64,000 nt of DNA from Litsea cubeba (lineage: Eukaryota; Streptophyta; Magnoliopsida; Laurales; Lauraceae). This document shows positions 37,501-43,602 of the stretch, piece after piece. Within the stretch, counting starts at the first letter, position 1, and the number at the start of each line of letters is the position of its first letter. The stretch covers positions 70,609,455-70,673,454 of the forward strand of contig CM022948.1 of the NCBI GenBank assembly GCA_012931725.1, in the 5' to 3' direction. The notes beneath the pieces are model-generated. The model was given only the letters and a program-made list of their open reading frames with translations, was not told where the DNA came from and made no database searches. Both the position numbers and the translations under genes were made by a program.

Positions 37501-39681
37501 AGTAGTAGGTAATCATGAATTTCAAACCCCATTCCTCAAAAACTGCCTACATGAGGGCATCACCAATAGGGAAAAGAACAATACTGATTGCTTCAGTAAG
37601 TGGAATTGTTACAAGGCAGCGGACAGTCAGTAAAAACTAAAAACTGTAGTAACAATTCAATAATTGTTTTACTTCAAGATTCTCCATCCAAGTTGACCCC
37701 ACTCTGTGAGCCAAATTGATCCCAGTAACAATTGAACTTGACACTAGAGTAAGAAAAACTCAGATGAAAGTCTTGTCCCACCGCATAACTAGTGATCATG
37801 AGCATAGTAGTACAATAGAATTATGAACCATAGGCTCTATTGATATCCATGACACAAAAAGTACAAAAGATGAAAAAGAAAGAACAAAGAATAGAACACA
37901 CACAAATATGCCTCGTTGCAGATAAACATATTAAGATGTCTTATAACAATCTAAATGCACCTATACTTGGTAATAATAAAGTTGATTAGTTAAAAACACA
38001 ACAGCAGAACATGTTGGCTGCTTAGGAGTTTCAGTGCAAATATGAAAACCTAACTCACTTTAACTACAAAATCATGAATCACGATTTAATTGAAGGCACA
38101 CCATCAAAATTCGTCCACAAATGGTTAAACCAGCAATCGCTAGGAAATTCATGCAAGGAATTTCAAAAAAATTAAGGCCATGTGCACAGGATCAAATCCC
38201 ATGGAAATGTGAAAGGAAAATATCTTCCTTTAAGTAATGCCTGCCCTCATTGTATTGGAGTCAAGATACCCTTCCATGGTTGTTGAATAAGCTAAAGTAT
38301 GTTTTTTTCTGATATAAAGATCAAAGTATAGGAAGGAAAAAGTTATCCTTTAAACCAGAAATAAAAAATGCAAGCCAATCTTGGGACTCACAAGTTCACA
38401 ATGATGTGTCACTTTCAACTAATTCTAATATACAGAAGCCATGAAGGTCTACCTTGTATGTCTGTCCACTCTTCCTAACTGAAGTGGCTATGGGTTCCTA
38501 AAATACAGAAAGGTTGAGGAAATCACTAATAAAAGTAATATATATTTGCAGACAAAAACATATCTAGTCATATTTTGATCCCCTTATAAAACTACTAAGA
38601 AATAGAAGTTGTATCATTTACACAAATGTTTTCATAGTAAACAAAAAGACAACGCTTTTTTTTTATTCATAATAAGCAATCCTTACACAAGCATGCTTCA
38701 ATGTGCTGATCATGTTCAATTAGAAAAGGAAAAAAAAAGAGCTTTTGGCATTACAGACAGTAGTATGGTAATGTATACCAACACAAATACTAGTTTGAAT
38801 AACATCTTCTTTGCCTAATTACGAAACAGGCAATTGATGGGAGAAGAGCTTTCAGGATTAAGTGTTAAGGATCTACAAACTCTAGAGAGCAAACTAGAAA
38901 TGAGTTTGCGTGGTGTACGGATGAAGAAGGTCCTAACATCATGTGCTTTATGATCATTCCTTGGTCTTGTAAATAATGAATGCATCTATTAATATAGTCT
39001 TTAACTTTTTTCAGGACCAACTTTTAATTGGTGAAATTCAAGAACTAAACCGAAAGGTCTTTCCTAACAATGGATACTCTCTTTTTCGACTTTTGGTTTT
39101 ACTACAACTTCAACTAGCTAACTCTCGCTGTTAACTGTTTTCAGGGGAACATCATTCATCAAGAAAATATGGAATTGTATAAGAAGGTAAATCTCATTCA
39201 GGAAGAAAATATGGAATTGCATAGGAAGGTATGCATTATTTCATTTAGCCAACTAAAGAACATTGTAAACTGTAAAATTCCCAATAGAAGTTAAGAAACC
39301 AACCCATTCACTTGAACTTCCCTCTCCTTGAATACATGCCAAAATATGAGGATTATGATGCGACAGTCTAAGCATAGACATTGCAATCTCAGGTTTATGG
39401 AACAAGGGAATCGAATGGAGGAGTGAACCAAAGTTCGTTTATTTCAACCAGATTAACAGATGGAGAGGATTTGCATGTACCTTTCAATCTTCAACTAAGC
39501 CAGCCTCAGCAGCAAATCAATGAGATGCCAGCAACAGCTATGAAGTTGGGGTAAACCTTTCTCGTCACTTTGACATCTTGCAAATTCATAAATACAAATA
39601 GATCTCTCTTTTTAATCACAGTAGTGATAACATAAAAATTCCAGCAGACTCCAGCTGCACTACAGTGAACTAGAGGGTTAA
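5590..39681 (+). CDS. MIKC-type MADS-box transcription factor, AGL17/ANR1 clade (8 exons)
   Basis: Nuclear DNA-binding regulator expected to bind CArG boxes as a dimer. Family members act in root nitrate response, lateral roots, stomata or flowering time; the role here is inferred only from the clade. Coding exons: 5590-5771, 18719-18797, 36085-36146, 38830-38929, 39015-39056, 39145-39228, 39393-39550, 39645-39681. They total 744 nt, all junctions are GT-AG and all phases fit, giving 247 residues. Exon sizes 182, 79, 62, 100 and 42 match the usual MIKC pattern. The MADS domain is residues 1-60 (starts MGRGKIVIRRIDNS), then the I region, a K domain of about 88-175 (contains MGEELSGLSVKDLQ) and a C-terminus ending KLGRLQLHYSELEG. 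Oddities are Val42 where the family has Glu, very long introns 1 and 2, an internal repeat in exon 6 and a tandem acceptor at exon 8. Whether it is transcribed is not visible from sequence. Confidence 0.93.
6088..6444. mobile_element. MITE of the TTTAAAATAGCGGC family, hAT-like
   Basis: A 357-bp element starts caaaaatcaaaatagcgg and ends with the inverted ccgctattttaaat. It is flanked by an 8-bp duplication cttgcagg (6080-6087 and 6445-6452). Related sequence lies at 21072-21250 and 29219-29440. It has no coding capacity and lies in MADS intron 1. Confidence 0.7.
6633..6933. mobile_element. Foldback MITE in MADS intron 1
   Basis: The left end gggcctgatttctttttaca and following gaaattgaatttcttgga are mirrored at the right end by aatgagcccc and aattctaagaaattc. 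A clear target duplication was not found. Non-coding. Confidence 0.5.
6934..7584. other. Intron 1 sequence, nothing recognised
   Basis: AT-rich with only chance open frames. Confidence 0.5.
7600..7786 (-). mobile_element. tRNA-derived SINE with (AT)n tail
   Basis: Read on the - strand: GGGGTAGCTCAGTTGG (pol III box A) near the 5' end and a GTAGGTTCAAAACTAC box B about 45 bp on, then a non-tRNA body, then an (AT)n tail. It is flanked by the 15-bp duplication agagactRtctataa (7585-7599 and 7787-7801) with one mismatch. The same family occurs at 24241-24392 and 50908-51076. Confidence 0.85.
8562..8674 (-). mobile_element. tRNA-derived SINE (short family)
   Basis: On the - strand, a box A-like GGGTAGCACACTGGCC is followed by an excellent box B, GGGTTCGATTCC, and a poly(A) tail (T run after 8560). 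It is flanked by a perfect 12-bp duplication ctgtgatgtctc (8550-8561 and 8675-8686). Confidence 0.85.
9016..9951 (-). mobile_element. hAT element with transposase C-terminal relic
   Basis: The 936-bp element has terminal inverted repeats CAGGGCCGTCTC and GAGCCGGCCCTG. It is flanked by 8 bp that match at 7 positions (gcagtgac 9008-9015, acagtgac 9952-9959). On the - strand at about 9240-9465 it encodes the hAT dimerisation tail of the plant ZMYM/TTF-type transposases, including VTVASTERSFSKLKLIKSYL and, further on, ERLSGLAILSIKKKILENLEY. Stops are present. The rest of the transposase is missing, so it is non-autonomous. It lies in MADS intron 1. Confidence 0.88.
9960..10787. other. Intron 1 sequence; possible SINE relic
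   Basis: A pol III box B-like gagttcgaaaccc at about 10728-10742 follows a weak box A-like region. A SINE is possible but not supported by flanking duplications. An (AT)n run is at 10480-10497. Nothing else recognised. Confidence 0.35.
10788..10985. repeat. Decayed minisatellite, four units
   Basis: The motif gattttaagggataaaat(c/g)tgtaag recurs at about 10788, 10851, 10902 and 10951, with spacing of 49-63 bp and growing divergence. A second short repeat, tatctcaatgatttttcta, follows at 10976 and 11044. Non-coding. Confidence 0.6.
10986..11818. other. Intron 1 sequence, nothing recognised
   Basis: AT-rich, with chance open frames only. Confidence 0.5.
11819..12470 (-). mobile_element. 5'-truncated L1-type LINE, RNase H end
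   Basis: The - strand encodes the C-terminal RNase H domain of plant L1 elements at about 12123-12341: PGSAGIGGLLRSYKGKVLI, then DSNEAEMLDILEVL, then DNLIV. Upstream residues of the same polyprotein are readable to about 12450 with stops. A T-rich run at 11819-11836 is the poly(A) tail. The catalytic region is broken, so it is inactive. Confidence 0.82.
12768..13136. mobile_element. Foldback MITE with arms of about 130 bp
   Basis: The left arm tttaacctagagagacttga and the following cacagtgg-gtccacct and aataaatgcccc blocks are mirrored at the right end (aggtgggtcccactgtg, ggttaag). Arms are about 75-80 percent alike by eye. No target duplication was found. Non-coding, in intron 1. Confidence 0.6.
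13137..13669. other. Intron 1 sequence, retrotransposon-like but unclassified
   Basis: The stretch ccaacaatctccacctta near 13436 resembles sequence common in plant LTR elements. No coding frame could be read. It may belong to the neighbouring gypsy fragment. Confidence 0.35.
13767..16875. mobile_element. 3.1-kb solo LTR or LARD-type insertion inside the gypsy integrase
   Basis: It starts TGTCATGTCTCCCG and ends CCTGGACCTTACA, so it has TGT...ACA ends, and it is flanked by a perfect 5-bp duplication TTGCC (13762-13766 and 16876-16880). Removing the insert and one TTGCC restores the integrase reading frame, which fixes the borders. No coding frame or second LTR was found inside. It carries a cluster of TTCGGnnGACCGAA palindromes at 15385-15760 and a repeated 30-bp block near 15486 and 15694. 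Confidence 0.85.
15427..15727. repeat. Cluster of TTCGG-nn-GACCGAA palindromes
   Basis: Near-palindromic 14-mers lie at 15427-15440, 15448-15461, 15508-15521, 15631-15644, 15651-15664 and 15714-15727, with degenerate copies around them. Several contain TTGACC, the core W-box bound by WRKY factors. They may be enhancer elements of the LTR; this is inference. Confidence 0.65.
17673..17800 (-). mobile_element. tRNA-derived SINE with poly(A) tail
   Basis: On the - strand, a box A-like region is followed by box B-like GAGATCGATCCC, and the tail is a long A run (T run at 17673-17684). It is flanked by tagatgtttt at 17663-17672 and 17801-17810. Confidence 0.72.
18079..18564 (-). mobile_element. 5'-truncated L1 LINE insertion (RNase H domain)
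   Basis: A 486-bp insertion with a poly(A) tail (T run from 18079) is flanked by a perfect 16-bp duplication ttttatctgttattcc (18063-18078 and 18565-18580). On the - strand it encodes the L1 RNase H domain from PAGIGGVLGITKE through YRLIVESDFSNAISWVNSS to SFKHISRTTNSMADCLAKKG, with one internal stop upstream. It sits 155 bp before MADS exon 2. The perfect duplication suggests a fairly recent insertion. Confidence 0.92.
18719..18797 (+). CDS. MADS gene exon 2 (I region)
   Basis: The 79-nt exon follows acceptor ttgtcag and precedes donor gtattc. It completes Ser61 and encodes MKSIIDRYNKSKED and onward, the standard intervening region of the AGL17 clade. It lies 155 bp beyond an L1 fragment insertion. 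The surrounding longer open frame (18510-18917) is an accident of intron sequence. Confidence 0.93.
18798..20100. other. Start of intron 2, no gene recognised
   Basis: Contains an A run (18885-18902) and a stretch at 18975-19270 rich in gtgg(g)cccac-type motifs that recur elsewhere in the window (see 51840, 55560, 56770). Confidence 0.45.
20100..20990 (-). mobile_element. Ty1/copia reverse transcriptase relic
   Basis: On the - strand, decayed but readable blocks run in order: PINRKWVYSKFNF (fingers, usually PIGCKWVYKIK), YFLGLEVHISSKVIFLNQRK, then YTPDFVDRV and decayed sequence toward RNase H. Stops and frameshifts are frequent. No LTRs were found. It lies in MADS intron 2. Confidence 0.8.
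21072..21885. mobile_element. Truncated MITE of the AGCGGC family plus GCGCCTCG-rich element
   Basis: 21072-21250 is an inverted relative of the elements at 6088 and 29219 (tttaaaatagcggccgctac at the end, and shared aaaggctattgaggagaagaaa in reverse). From about 21255 to 21885 lies another element, with a GCGCC(TTAG)GCGCC-rich end at 21778-21860. Borders unclear. Confidence 0.45.
21895..22080. mobile_element. Possible hAT-related non-autonomous element
   Basis: Rich in ggttccggttt/ccggtttttaac motifs and ending near gatatccatttacatcccta, a pattern common in plant hAT remnants. No target duplication was found. Confidence 0.3.
22080..22530 (-). mobile_element. RTE-type LINE relic
   Basis: On the - strand, VFRYLGSITGQNGSL-like, then ISVGWAKWRQASEVVCD, then RLKGHFYKM, and later RNRIRNEDI-like and FEHVHER-like blocks, align by eye with the RTE fragment at 31875. 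Many stops. It lies in intron 2. Confidence 0.7.
22628..22728 (+). mobile_element. SINE-like sequence
   Basis: A box A-like tcagctggttagg and a box B-like gagtttgagtctc lie about 35 bp apart, with an A-rich tail. Flanks tccatttg(g/a) are similar on both sides (22620 and 22727). Weak. Confidence 0.4.
22729..23970. other. Intron 2 sequence, nothing recognised
   Basis: No coding similarity or repeat structure seen. Confidence 0.5.
23971..24270. repeat. Perfect 150-bp tandem duplication
   Basis: 23971-24120 and 24121-24270 are identical by eye. The right end of the unit falls inside the SINE at 24241, so the duplication happened after that SINE inserted. Confidence 0.9.
24241..24392 (-). mobile_element. 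tRNA-derived SINE, same family as 7600-7786
   Basis: On the - strand, GGGGTAGCTCAGTTTG (box A) and GAGGGTTCGAAACTGC (box B), then a body matching 7600-7786 (gggattagtccggcccaaag). Part of its 3' end is repeated in the 150-bp tandem duplication. Confidence 0.8.
24393..25380. other. Intron 2 sequence with a small direct repeat
   Basis: ccaagttt(t)attattaggaaacca occurs at 24394 and 24432. Nothing else recognised. Confidence 0.5.
25387..25501 (+). mobile_element. SINE-like sequence with (GA)n tail
   Basis: Box A-like gtagcacagttgg at about 25399 and box B-like ggttcgagtcat at about 25446, followed by (GA)n at 25472-25501. Spacing fits a tRNA-derived SINE. Flanking duplications were not found. 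Confidence 0.5.
25502..29215. other. Long intron 2 stretch without recognised genes
   Basis: Open frames here are short and show no family motif. A 24-bp tandem pair (atgtgcacaacaatctccac...) lies at 27423-27470, and the short duplication actcccattatactt at 27929 and 27952. Confidence 0.5.
29219..30888. mobile_element. Possible large composite element with AGCGG-type ends
   Basis: The left end at 29219 matches the MITE at 6088 (caaaatagcggttg(t/c)ggt). An inverted end (accacaaccgcaattttaaacc) lies at 30866-30887. Flanking cataccaa (about 29208) and cataccta (about 30891) match at 7 of 8. Within it lie a second palindromic element (29775-29930, aacggccgttaccg) and the MITE at 30113-30378. It may instead be several truncated elements side by side. 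Confidence 0.4.
30113..30378. mobile_element. Foldback MITE rich in ACTCGGCCGAGTC motifs
   Basis: Inverted ends gtttaaaaaatcggccgagt and gcccgattttttaaat. tatgtcc lies just outside on both sides (30103-30109 and 30383-30389). The interior is GC-rich with repeated actcgg and gactcgg motifs, unlike its AT-rich surroundings. Confidence 0.6.
31875..32501 (+). mobile_element. 5'-truncated RTE-type LINE with intact C-terminal frame
   Basis: An uninterrupted frame of 197 codons runs from 31875 to 32465. It encodes the end of an RTE reverse transcriptase polyprotein (FRYHGSMVQQDGG, RIQAGWTKWRNALGVL, ALLYRSECWTVKHNHV, MRMLRWMCGITRRDRIRNE, QLRWFGHVRRRP) and ends RSQIHIADST. The 3' tail is a (TTGGTTT)-type repeat, typical of RTE. 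Flanking aaaggRgtaactctcaa-type sequences (31858-31874 and 32502-32518) match at 16 of 17. It lies in intron 2 and is not a host gene. The RT catalytic motif is upstream of the truncation. Confidence 0.9.
32600..33370 (-). mobile_element. Ty1/copia reverse transcriptase relic
   Basis: On the - strand, VCRLCYFLYGWKQASQ (usually VCRLxKSLYGLKQASR) near 33150, then YVDDILIYENES near 33010, the RT catalytic YVDD box, then FCMKDLN. Frameshifted and with stops. No LTRs found. Possibly part of the same old element as 20100-20990, but the orientation alone does not show this. Confidence 0.8.
33386..33572 (+). mobile_element. Very short 5'-truncated RTE LINE
   Basis: The last 187 bp of the same RTE family as 31875-32501, including the stop and the TTGGTTT-type tail, with only a few base differences. 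It is flanked by aaagagatgcYttaa (33371-33385 and 33573-33587), 14 of 15 matching. Confidence 0.9.
33588..34922. other. Intron 2 sequence, nothing firm
   Basis: A 22-bp tandem repeat (gaaaaagactgttgtttcgaaa type) lies near 34412-34450. No gene recognised. Confidence 0.5.
34928..35204 (-). mobile_element. TRIM (miniature LTR retrotransposon)
   Basis: The right LTR, 35087-35204 (118 bp), starts TGTAAGAAACC and ends ACTTCCCAACA. The left LTR, 34928-35004, is the same sequence with about 41 bp missing. Next to the right LTR is the complement of TGGTATCAGAG, the usual Met-tRNA primer site, repeated twice. A perfect 5-bp duplication TATTT flanks it (34923-34927 and 35205-35209). The internal part is about 80 bp with no coding. 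Confidence 0.88.
35210..36084. other. End of intron 2, nothing recognised
   Basis: Contains no repeat or coding motif I could identify before the exon 3 acceptor. Confidence 0.5.
36085..36146 (+). CDS. MADS gene exon 3 (start of K domain)
   Basis: The 62-nt exon lies between acceptor ttaatag and donor gtacaa. It encodes FWQREVASLGQQLKYLQENH plus two bases of Arg. The clade usually reads FWQREAASLRQQL, so Ala-to-Val and Arg-to-Gly changes are visible. It was found by its similarity and by phase, because it is too short to stand out as an open frame. Confidence 0.9.
36700..37185 (+). mobile_element. Possible LTR fragment in intron 3
   Basis: gtgtatttatagatac (TATA-like, about 36936) is followed by LTR-like sequence and by aactaacatggtattgaaag (about 37167), resembling an LTR end joined to a primer-binding site. 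No coding region or second LTR follows. Confidence 0.35.
37186..38829. other. Rest of intron 3, nothing recognised
   Basis: AT-rich, chance open frames only. Confidence 0.5.
38830..38929 (+). CDS. MADS gene exon 4 (K domain)
   Basis: The 100-nt exon follows acceptor gaaacag and precedes donor gtccta. It encodes the K-domain core, with QLMGEELSGLSVKDLQ followed by a leucine-rich helix that ends RGVRMKK. An inverted, stop-containing copy lies at 40369-40468. Confidence 0.95.
39015..39056 (+). CDS. MADS gene exon 5 (K domain)
   Basis: The 42-nt exon encodes DQLLIGEIQELNRK between tttcag and gtcttt. This is the normal length and content for this exon in MIKC genes. An inverted decayed copy is at 40247-40288. 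Confidence 0.93.
39145..39228 (+). CDS. MADS gene exon 6 (K/C coiled coil, internal 42-nt repeat)
   Basis: The 84-nt exon encodes GNIIHQENMELYKK and then VNLIQEENMELHRK, two related 14-residue units of the amphipathic coiled coil. The boundary between them reads aagaag followed by gtaaat (39187), itself a plausible splice donor. Use of that donor would drop the second unit without shifting frame. The long form is preferred because clade members normally carry both units. Confidence 0.88.
39393..39550 (+). CDS. MADS gene exon 7 (C-terminal domain)
   Basis: Encodes VYGTRESNGGVNQSS through ATAMKLG. The exon ends at gg before donor gtaaac. If this last intron is retained, the TAA at 39552-39554 ends the protein after KLG, eleven residues early. 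Acidic, Ser-rich and Gln-rich stretches are typical of the clade's C domain. Confidence 0.88.
39645..39681 (+). CDS. MADS gene exon 8 (C-terminal LQLH motif)
   Basis: Short terminal exon after acceptor ttccag. It reads in phase as G-RLQLHYSELEG and stop TAA (39679-39681). The KLG(R)LQLH ending is the conserved C-terminal signature of the clade, and it decides in favour of this exon over a stop at the end of exon 7. The acceptor is a tandem ccagcag, so one arginine may be included or skipped. Confidence 0.8.
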
Positions 39682-39890
39682 TGGAACATGGAAGGTTTAT
39701 ACCACATCTATCGTCAATTCCCTCTGATGGTTGCAACATTCTACTTGCAGTATGTGGCACATAAGCTAGAGCAGGATCAGCAAACAGGCACAAAAAGCCC
39801 TTTCGTTATGGTGTGATTGATCAAAAGGAACCAATGATCTTTGTAAAACTGTGTAGAAATAATAAAGAACCTACTGAGTCAAATGTCCTC
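39682..39890 (+). terminator. Probable 3' UTR and poly(A) region of the MADS gene
   Basis: An AATAAA hexamer lies at 39861-39866, about 180 bp after the stop, in AT-rich sequence before the inverted pseudogene copy begins. The actual cleavage site cannot be seen. Confidence 0.5.
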
Positions 39891-40091
39891 GAGTTTGGAA
39901 TTCAAAGTCATAGTCCTTGATGGGAATTATTGGGCGTCATTGAGGCCCATATTTTACTTTGTGGTCAGCGTATGAAATTACTCATTATTATATACAATGG
40001 ATGCTGAACTGAAATTGGATCCTTCCCTCCCTTGTTCACCAAGCATATAGAAGATTTAAATTTGCTCTCGCTAATGGGAGAAGATTTCAAA

Positions 40092-40468
40092 TTTTCTAAT
40101 ACAATTCCATCTTTTCTCAATACAATTCCATATTTTCTCAATGAATGATGTTCCCCTAAAAGAAGTAATCAGTCTGAATTGGCTACTTGAAGTTGTAGCT
40201 AAACCAAAAGGCACGAGAGATAGTGTCCTCCATTGTTAGGAAAGACCCTTCAATTTAGCTCATGAATTTCATCAAGTAAAAGTTGGTCCTAAAAAGGTTA
40301 AAGACTATATTAAGAATCGCATGTAATATTCTAAAAAGCAACGAATGATCAGCACACGGTGTTAGGACCTTCTTAATACGTACACCACGTGAACTCATTT
40401 CCAGTTTACTCTCTAGGGTTTATAGATCCTCAACGCTTAATCCTGAAAGCTCTTCTCCAATCAATTGC
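40092..40468 (-). pseudogene. Inverted pseudogene copy of MADS exons 4-6
   Basis: Read on the - strand, 40369-40468 copies exon 4 (QLIGEELSGLSVEDL then a stop), 40247-40288 copies exon 5 (DQLLLDEIHELN then a stop) and about 40092-40155 copies exon 6 with stops. The short introns between them are also conserved in sequence and order, so this is a segmental DNA duplication and not a retrocopy. No exon 1-3 or exon 7-8 copy is seen beside it. It lies tail-to-tail with the functional exons, about 0.9 kb away, and forms an imperfect inverted repeat with them. Confidence 0.9.
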
Positions 40469-41072
40469 CTGCAATTTCATAATTAAAAGGAGTCAGTACC
40501 AAAAAGAAAAAAAAAATAACAAGTGACATGAAGAAATAAGACCAACCAAAATGATATATGTTAAAAAAAAAAAAAAACAATTTTGAATGTGTATCAGAGC
40601 AGAGCAATGTAAAGACTAACACTTGAGGATATGAACTTCTTGCAATAAGAATTGCAGGACTTTTGTCAACCATAAAAGGAGATGCAATGCTTCCAAAAGA
40701 ATGATTTTAGGACATTGTTATCCCATGATAGAGTTAAAAGAGAAATTTAGGGCCCTATGGCATGCACACAAAACAGAGAGAGAGAGAGAGAGATGAAAAA
40801 TCTCAAATTCAATTGACCACCTTTGTATGATGCATAATCAATTATACAGTGGAAGATCCAACTGCCTGTCAGAAGATTCAACCCGCGGAAATCATGGGCC
40901 AAAATTGGGCTGATCCACCCATAATGTGATCCAGGATGATCCACTCATTTTATGATCAAACATCTGTAGAAAGTACAAAGAGTGGATACCTAAGAAAGCA
41001 TCCGCCCTCAGGACAAGTGCAGTTCACCTAATGAGTGCACTTTCTGGGTAAGGGAATCTAAACAGTCAGCTC
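40469..41072. other. Intergenic, microsatellite only
   Basis: (GA)n at 40773-40793 and an A run near 40563. No gene seen. Confidence 0.5.
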
Positions 41073-41476
41073 ACTGATGAGGAGATTGGATCTGGCAACC
41101 TATGTGACAACATATAGATGACAAGACAGGAGTGGGCTTAGCAACATATCATCACAAATAGCACAGGCAAAATGTCACTCAAATTTGACAAAAATTGCAG
41201 GATATTGTGATTAATTTGAGAAAAGTAGGTAACTATCTTAGCAACATCACTTTGTTCACACCTAATTCCTAAAGACTGATGAGGAGATTGGATCTGGCAA
41301 CCTATGTGACAACATATAGATGACAAGACAGGAGTGGGCTTAGCAACATATCATCACAAATAGCACAGGCAAAATGTCACTCAAATTTGACAAAAATTGC
41401 AGAATATTGTGATTAATTTGAGAAAAGTAGGTAACTATCTTAGCAACATCACTTTGTTCTCACCTAATTCCTAAAG
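41073..41476. repeat. 202-bp tandem duplication
   Basis: 41073-41274 and 41275-41476 differ at two positions by eye (gcaggata/gcagaata and ttcacacc/ttctcacc). Non-coding. Confidence 0.9.
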
Positions 41477-42997
41477 CCATCAGATTGGAGCAATGAATAC
41501 AGACAACAAACAGAAATTATAACAGGAGGAAACAAGTTCCTCTAGACTTGAACTCCTAAGAATATTGAAGTCCAAGTTCAAACTACCATATAAAAACTTG
41601 AGTTCATCTCCTCTAGCATTCTCAGGGCTAGCATATCAACTAGGGCTATACAAGTTGGGTTGGCTCTAACCCAAATCTGACTGACCTAACCAATTTTTGT
41701 CCGGGTCCTACTGTGGTTGGGTTGGGCCATCTAGGTTCAGGTTGTTAATGCTACCTGGCTTATACTCAGTTGGGATGGGGCCTACTTCTTTATTTGTACC
41801 ACATCAAAATTTCAAACAAAAATAAGGCCCACGAGAATATTCAAAATAATGGAATCTACTCCACTTTCTAAAGAAACGGTGACAATACACTTACCAAGGA
41901 CTAATGAGGAGTTAGGAAACTTTCTCAATTTCTGTTAAGCCAAAGAAAACCAAATGGCAACCACGCTTAATTTACAGTCGTCATGAGAACAGGCCAAAAG
42001 GAATTCAAGCCTTTCAGATTTTAGTAGAGGAAATTCTAGTCTCCAAAAGGGTGCCTAGTTTGAATGAAGGGCTTCTCACTCCTCTGTTTTGAATACAATC
42101 CAACAGCAAGGGCTTTCTCTAGGGTTATTTGGGGTTGTTGTTATCTGGTGTTGGGATTTTGGGGGTTTTACATATATAGGTTTTTTTTTACCAGATATTA
42201 AACTTGTATATTTCAATTTTGTGTATGTGGCTTTTATCATGAATTAAAACCTTCTAAATCATAATTAAATGAGTAAACTTAAACCTGCAGGGATGTGCAC
42301 AAAATTATGACCAAGCTTAGCTCATAAGCTGGTTGACTGCTGAGTAGGTTAGTGTAGGCATGATCCTATATATTTTCCTTAAGGGTGATTCACACCACCA
42401 CGGTACCAAATGTAAACGTGAATCACCTTGTGGAACATAACACGGTTTGTTGCACAATATTAACTTATGCCAACATGATGACTAAATACAAACACTTGCA
42501 TTACTTTCTGATAACACCTAACTCCCAGTAACTAACTTATGGAACACAACAAGCATTTAATATCTCCCCATTTGGACGACCATTTGCTCAACAAAAAGGA
42601 TTAAGTTCTAATAGCTTCATGTAGGGGATGTGAGATTTCACATCATCTCACAGGGAAGTGTAGAGTTGGCCACTGGAAAGGGTTTTGGAGCCTGGAGGTA
42701 AAAGATAACAGGCAAAGGAGTATGGTAAACAGTAAAGACCACAAAAGTTTCCACAACGTGGTGGAATTACTTCCACAACGGAGAAGATCATAGACAATAT
42801 ACCATGAAAGGTGAATATTGACAGTCACTTACATTATATTTACAACGAACCCAGCATCACCATTTCCATTAGTAGGTAATAAAGCAACCAGCATGCATTT
42901 TTTTCTTTTTTATTTTTTCTTCTTTTTTTCCAAAAGGAAACAACCAGCATGCATTGATTCATTGATGACCAAATAAACCAATGCATCAATTAATTTT
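41477..42997. other. Intergenic; possible hAT-like remnant
   Basis: From 41641, gggctatacaagttgggttgg and repeated gggttggg-type motifs resemble ends of plant hAT elements. No target duplication or coding relic was found. Confidence 0.35.
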
Positions 42998-43602
42998 GAG
43001 AAATTTTCAAAAAATCCTAAAGTTTTCGTCAGTTTTCAAAAAAGGGTCTGATGAATTGCTTATATCAAAAAGGTTGATAAGTTTCCCAGTTATCTTTCAA
43101 ATAGGTCCTCTCCTGTGGTCAAACCCATTGCGGTGAGTTTTTTCCCAAATTTTTCAGAATAACTGAAATGCCTTTCTTTAAAATAAGAAATTAGTGTCTC
43201 CTAGTTTATTCTTTCTTTTCCCTCTCATTTCTTCCACCACAAACCCACCAGCACCCACCTCATCCTACTTCACAGGACACCTGCAACCACCAGTAGCCAC
43301 CCACATCAACCAAGCTGCCAACGGCGGGTGAAGGGAAATGAGAAGGTGGGTGCTGTTGGGTTAGAGATTCAAAAAAAAAAATAGAGGGAAAACAGAGGAA
43401 ATGAGTAGGAAAGACATTTCAATTAAGGGCACATTATGAAAAAAAATTGGGGAAAAACTCACTGGCAACGAGGGTTGGCCCATTGAGAGGATCTAATTGA
43501 AAGATAGCTGGCAAACTTATAAATCTTTTTGAAATAAGCAATTCACAATACACACTTTTGAAAATTGACAAAAACGATAGGATCTTTTTGAAATTGTCTC
43601 CT
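42998..43602. mobile_element. Foldback MITE of about 605 bp
   Basis: The left arm (gagaaattttcaaaaaatcc then taaagttttcgtcagttttc) and the right arm (gacaaaaacgataggatctt then tttgaaattgtctcc) are inverted copies for about 150 bp. The centre is unrelated CT-rich sequence. Same type as the 52477 element. Target duplication not identified. Confidence 0.65.

Noticed and set aside
39393..39554. TAA at 39552 as the true end of the MADS protein
   Set aside because: A GT donor precedes it and an in-phase exon encoding the conserved LQLH ending lies 94 bp on; kept only as an intron-retention form.
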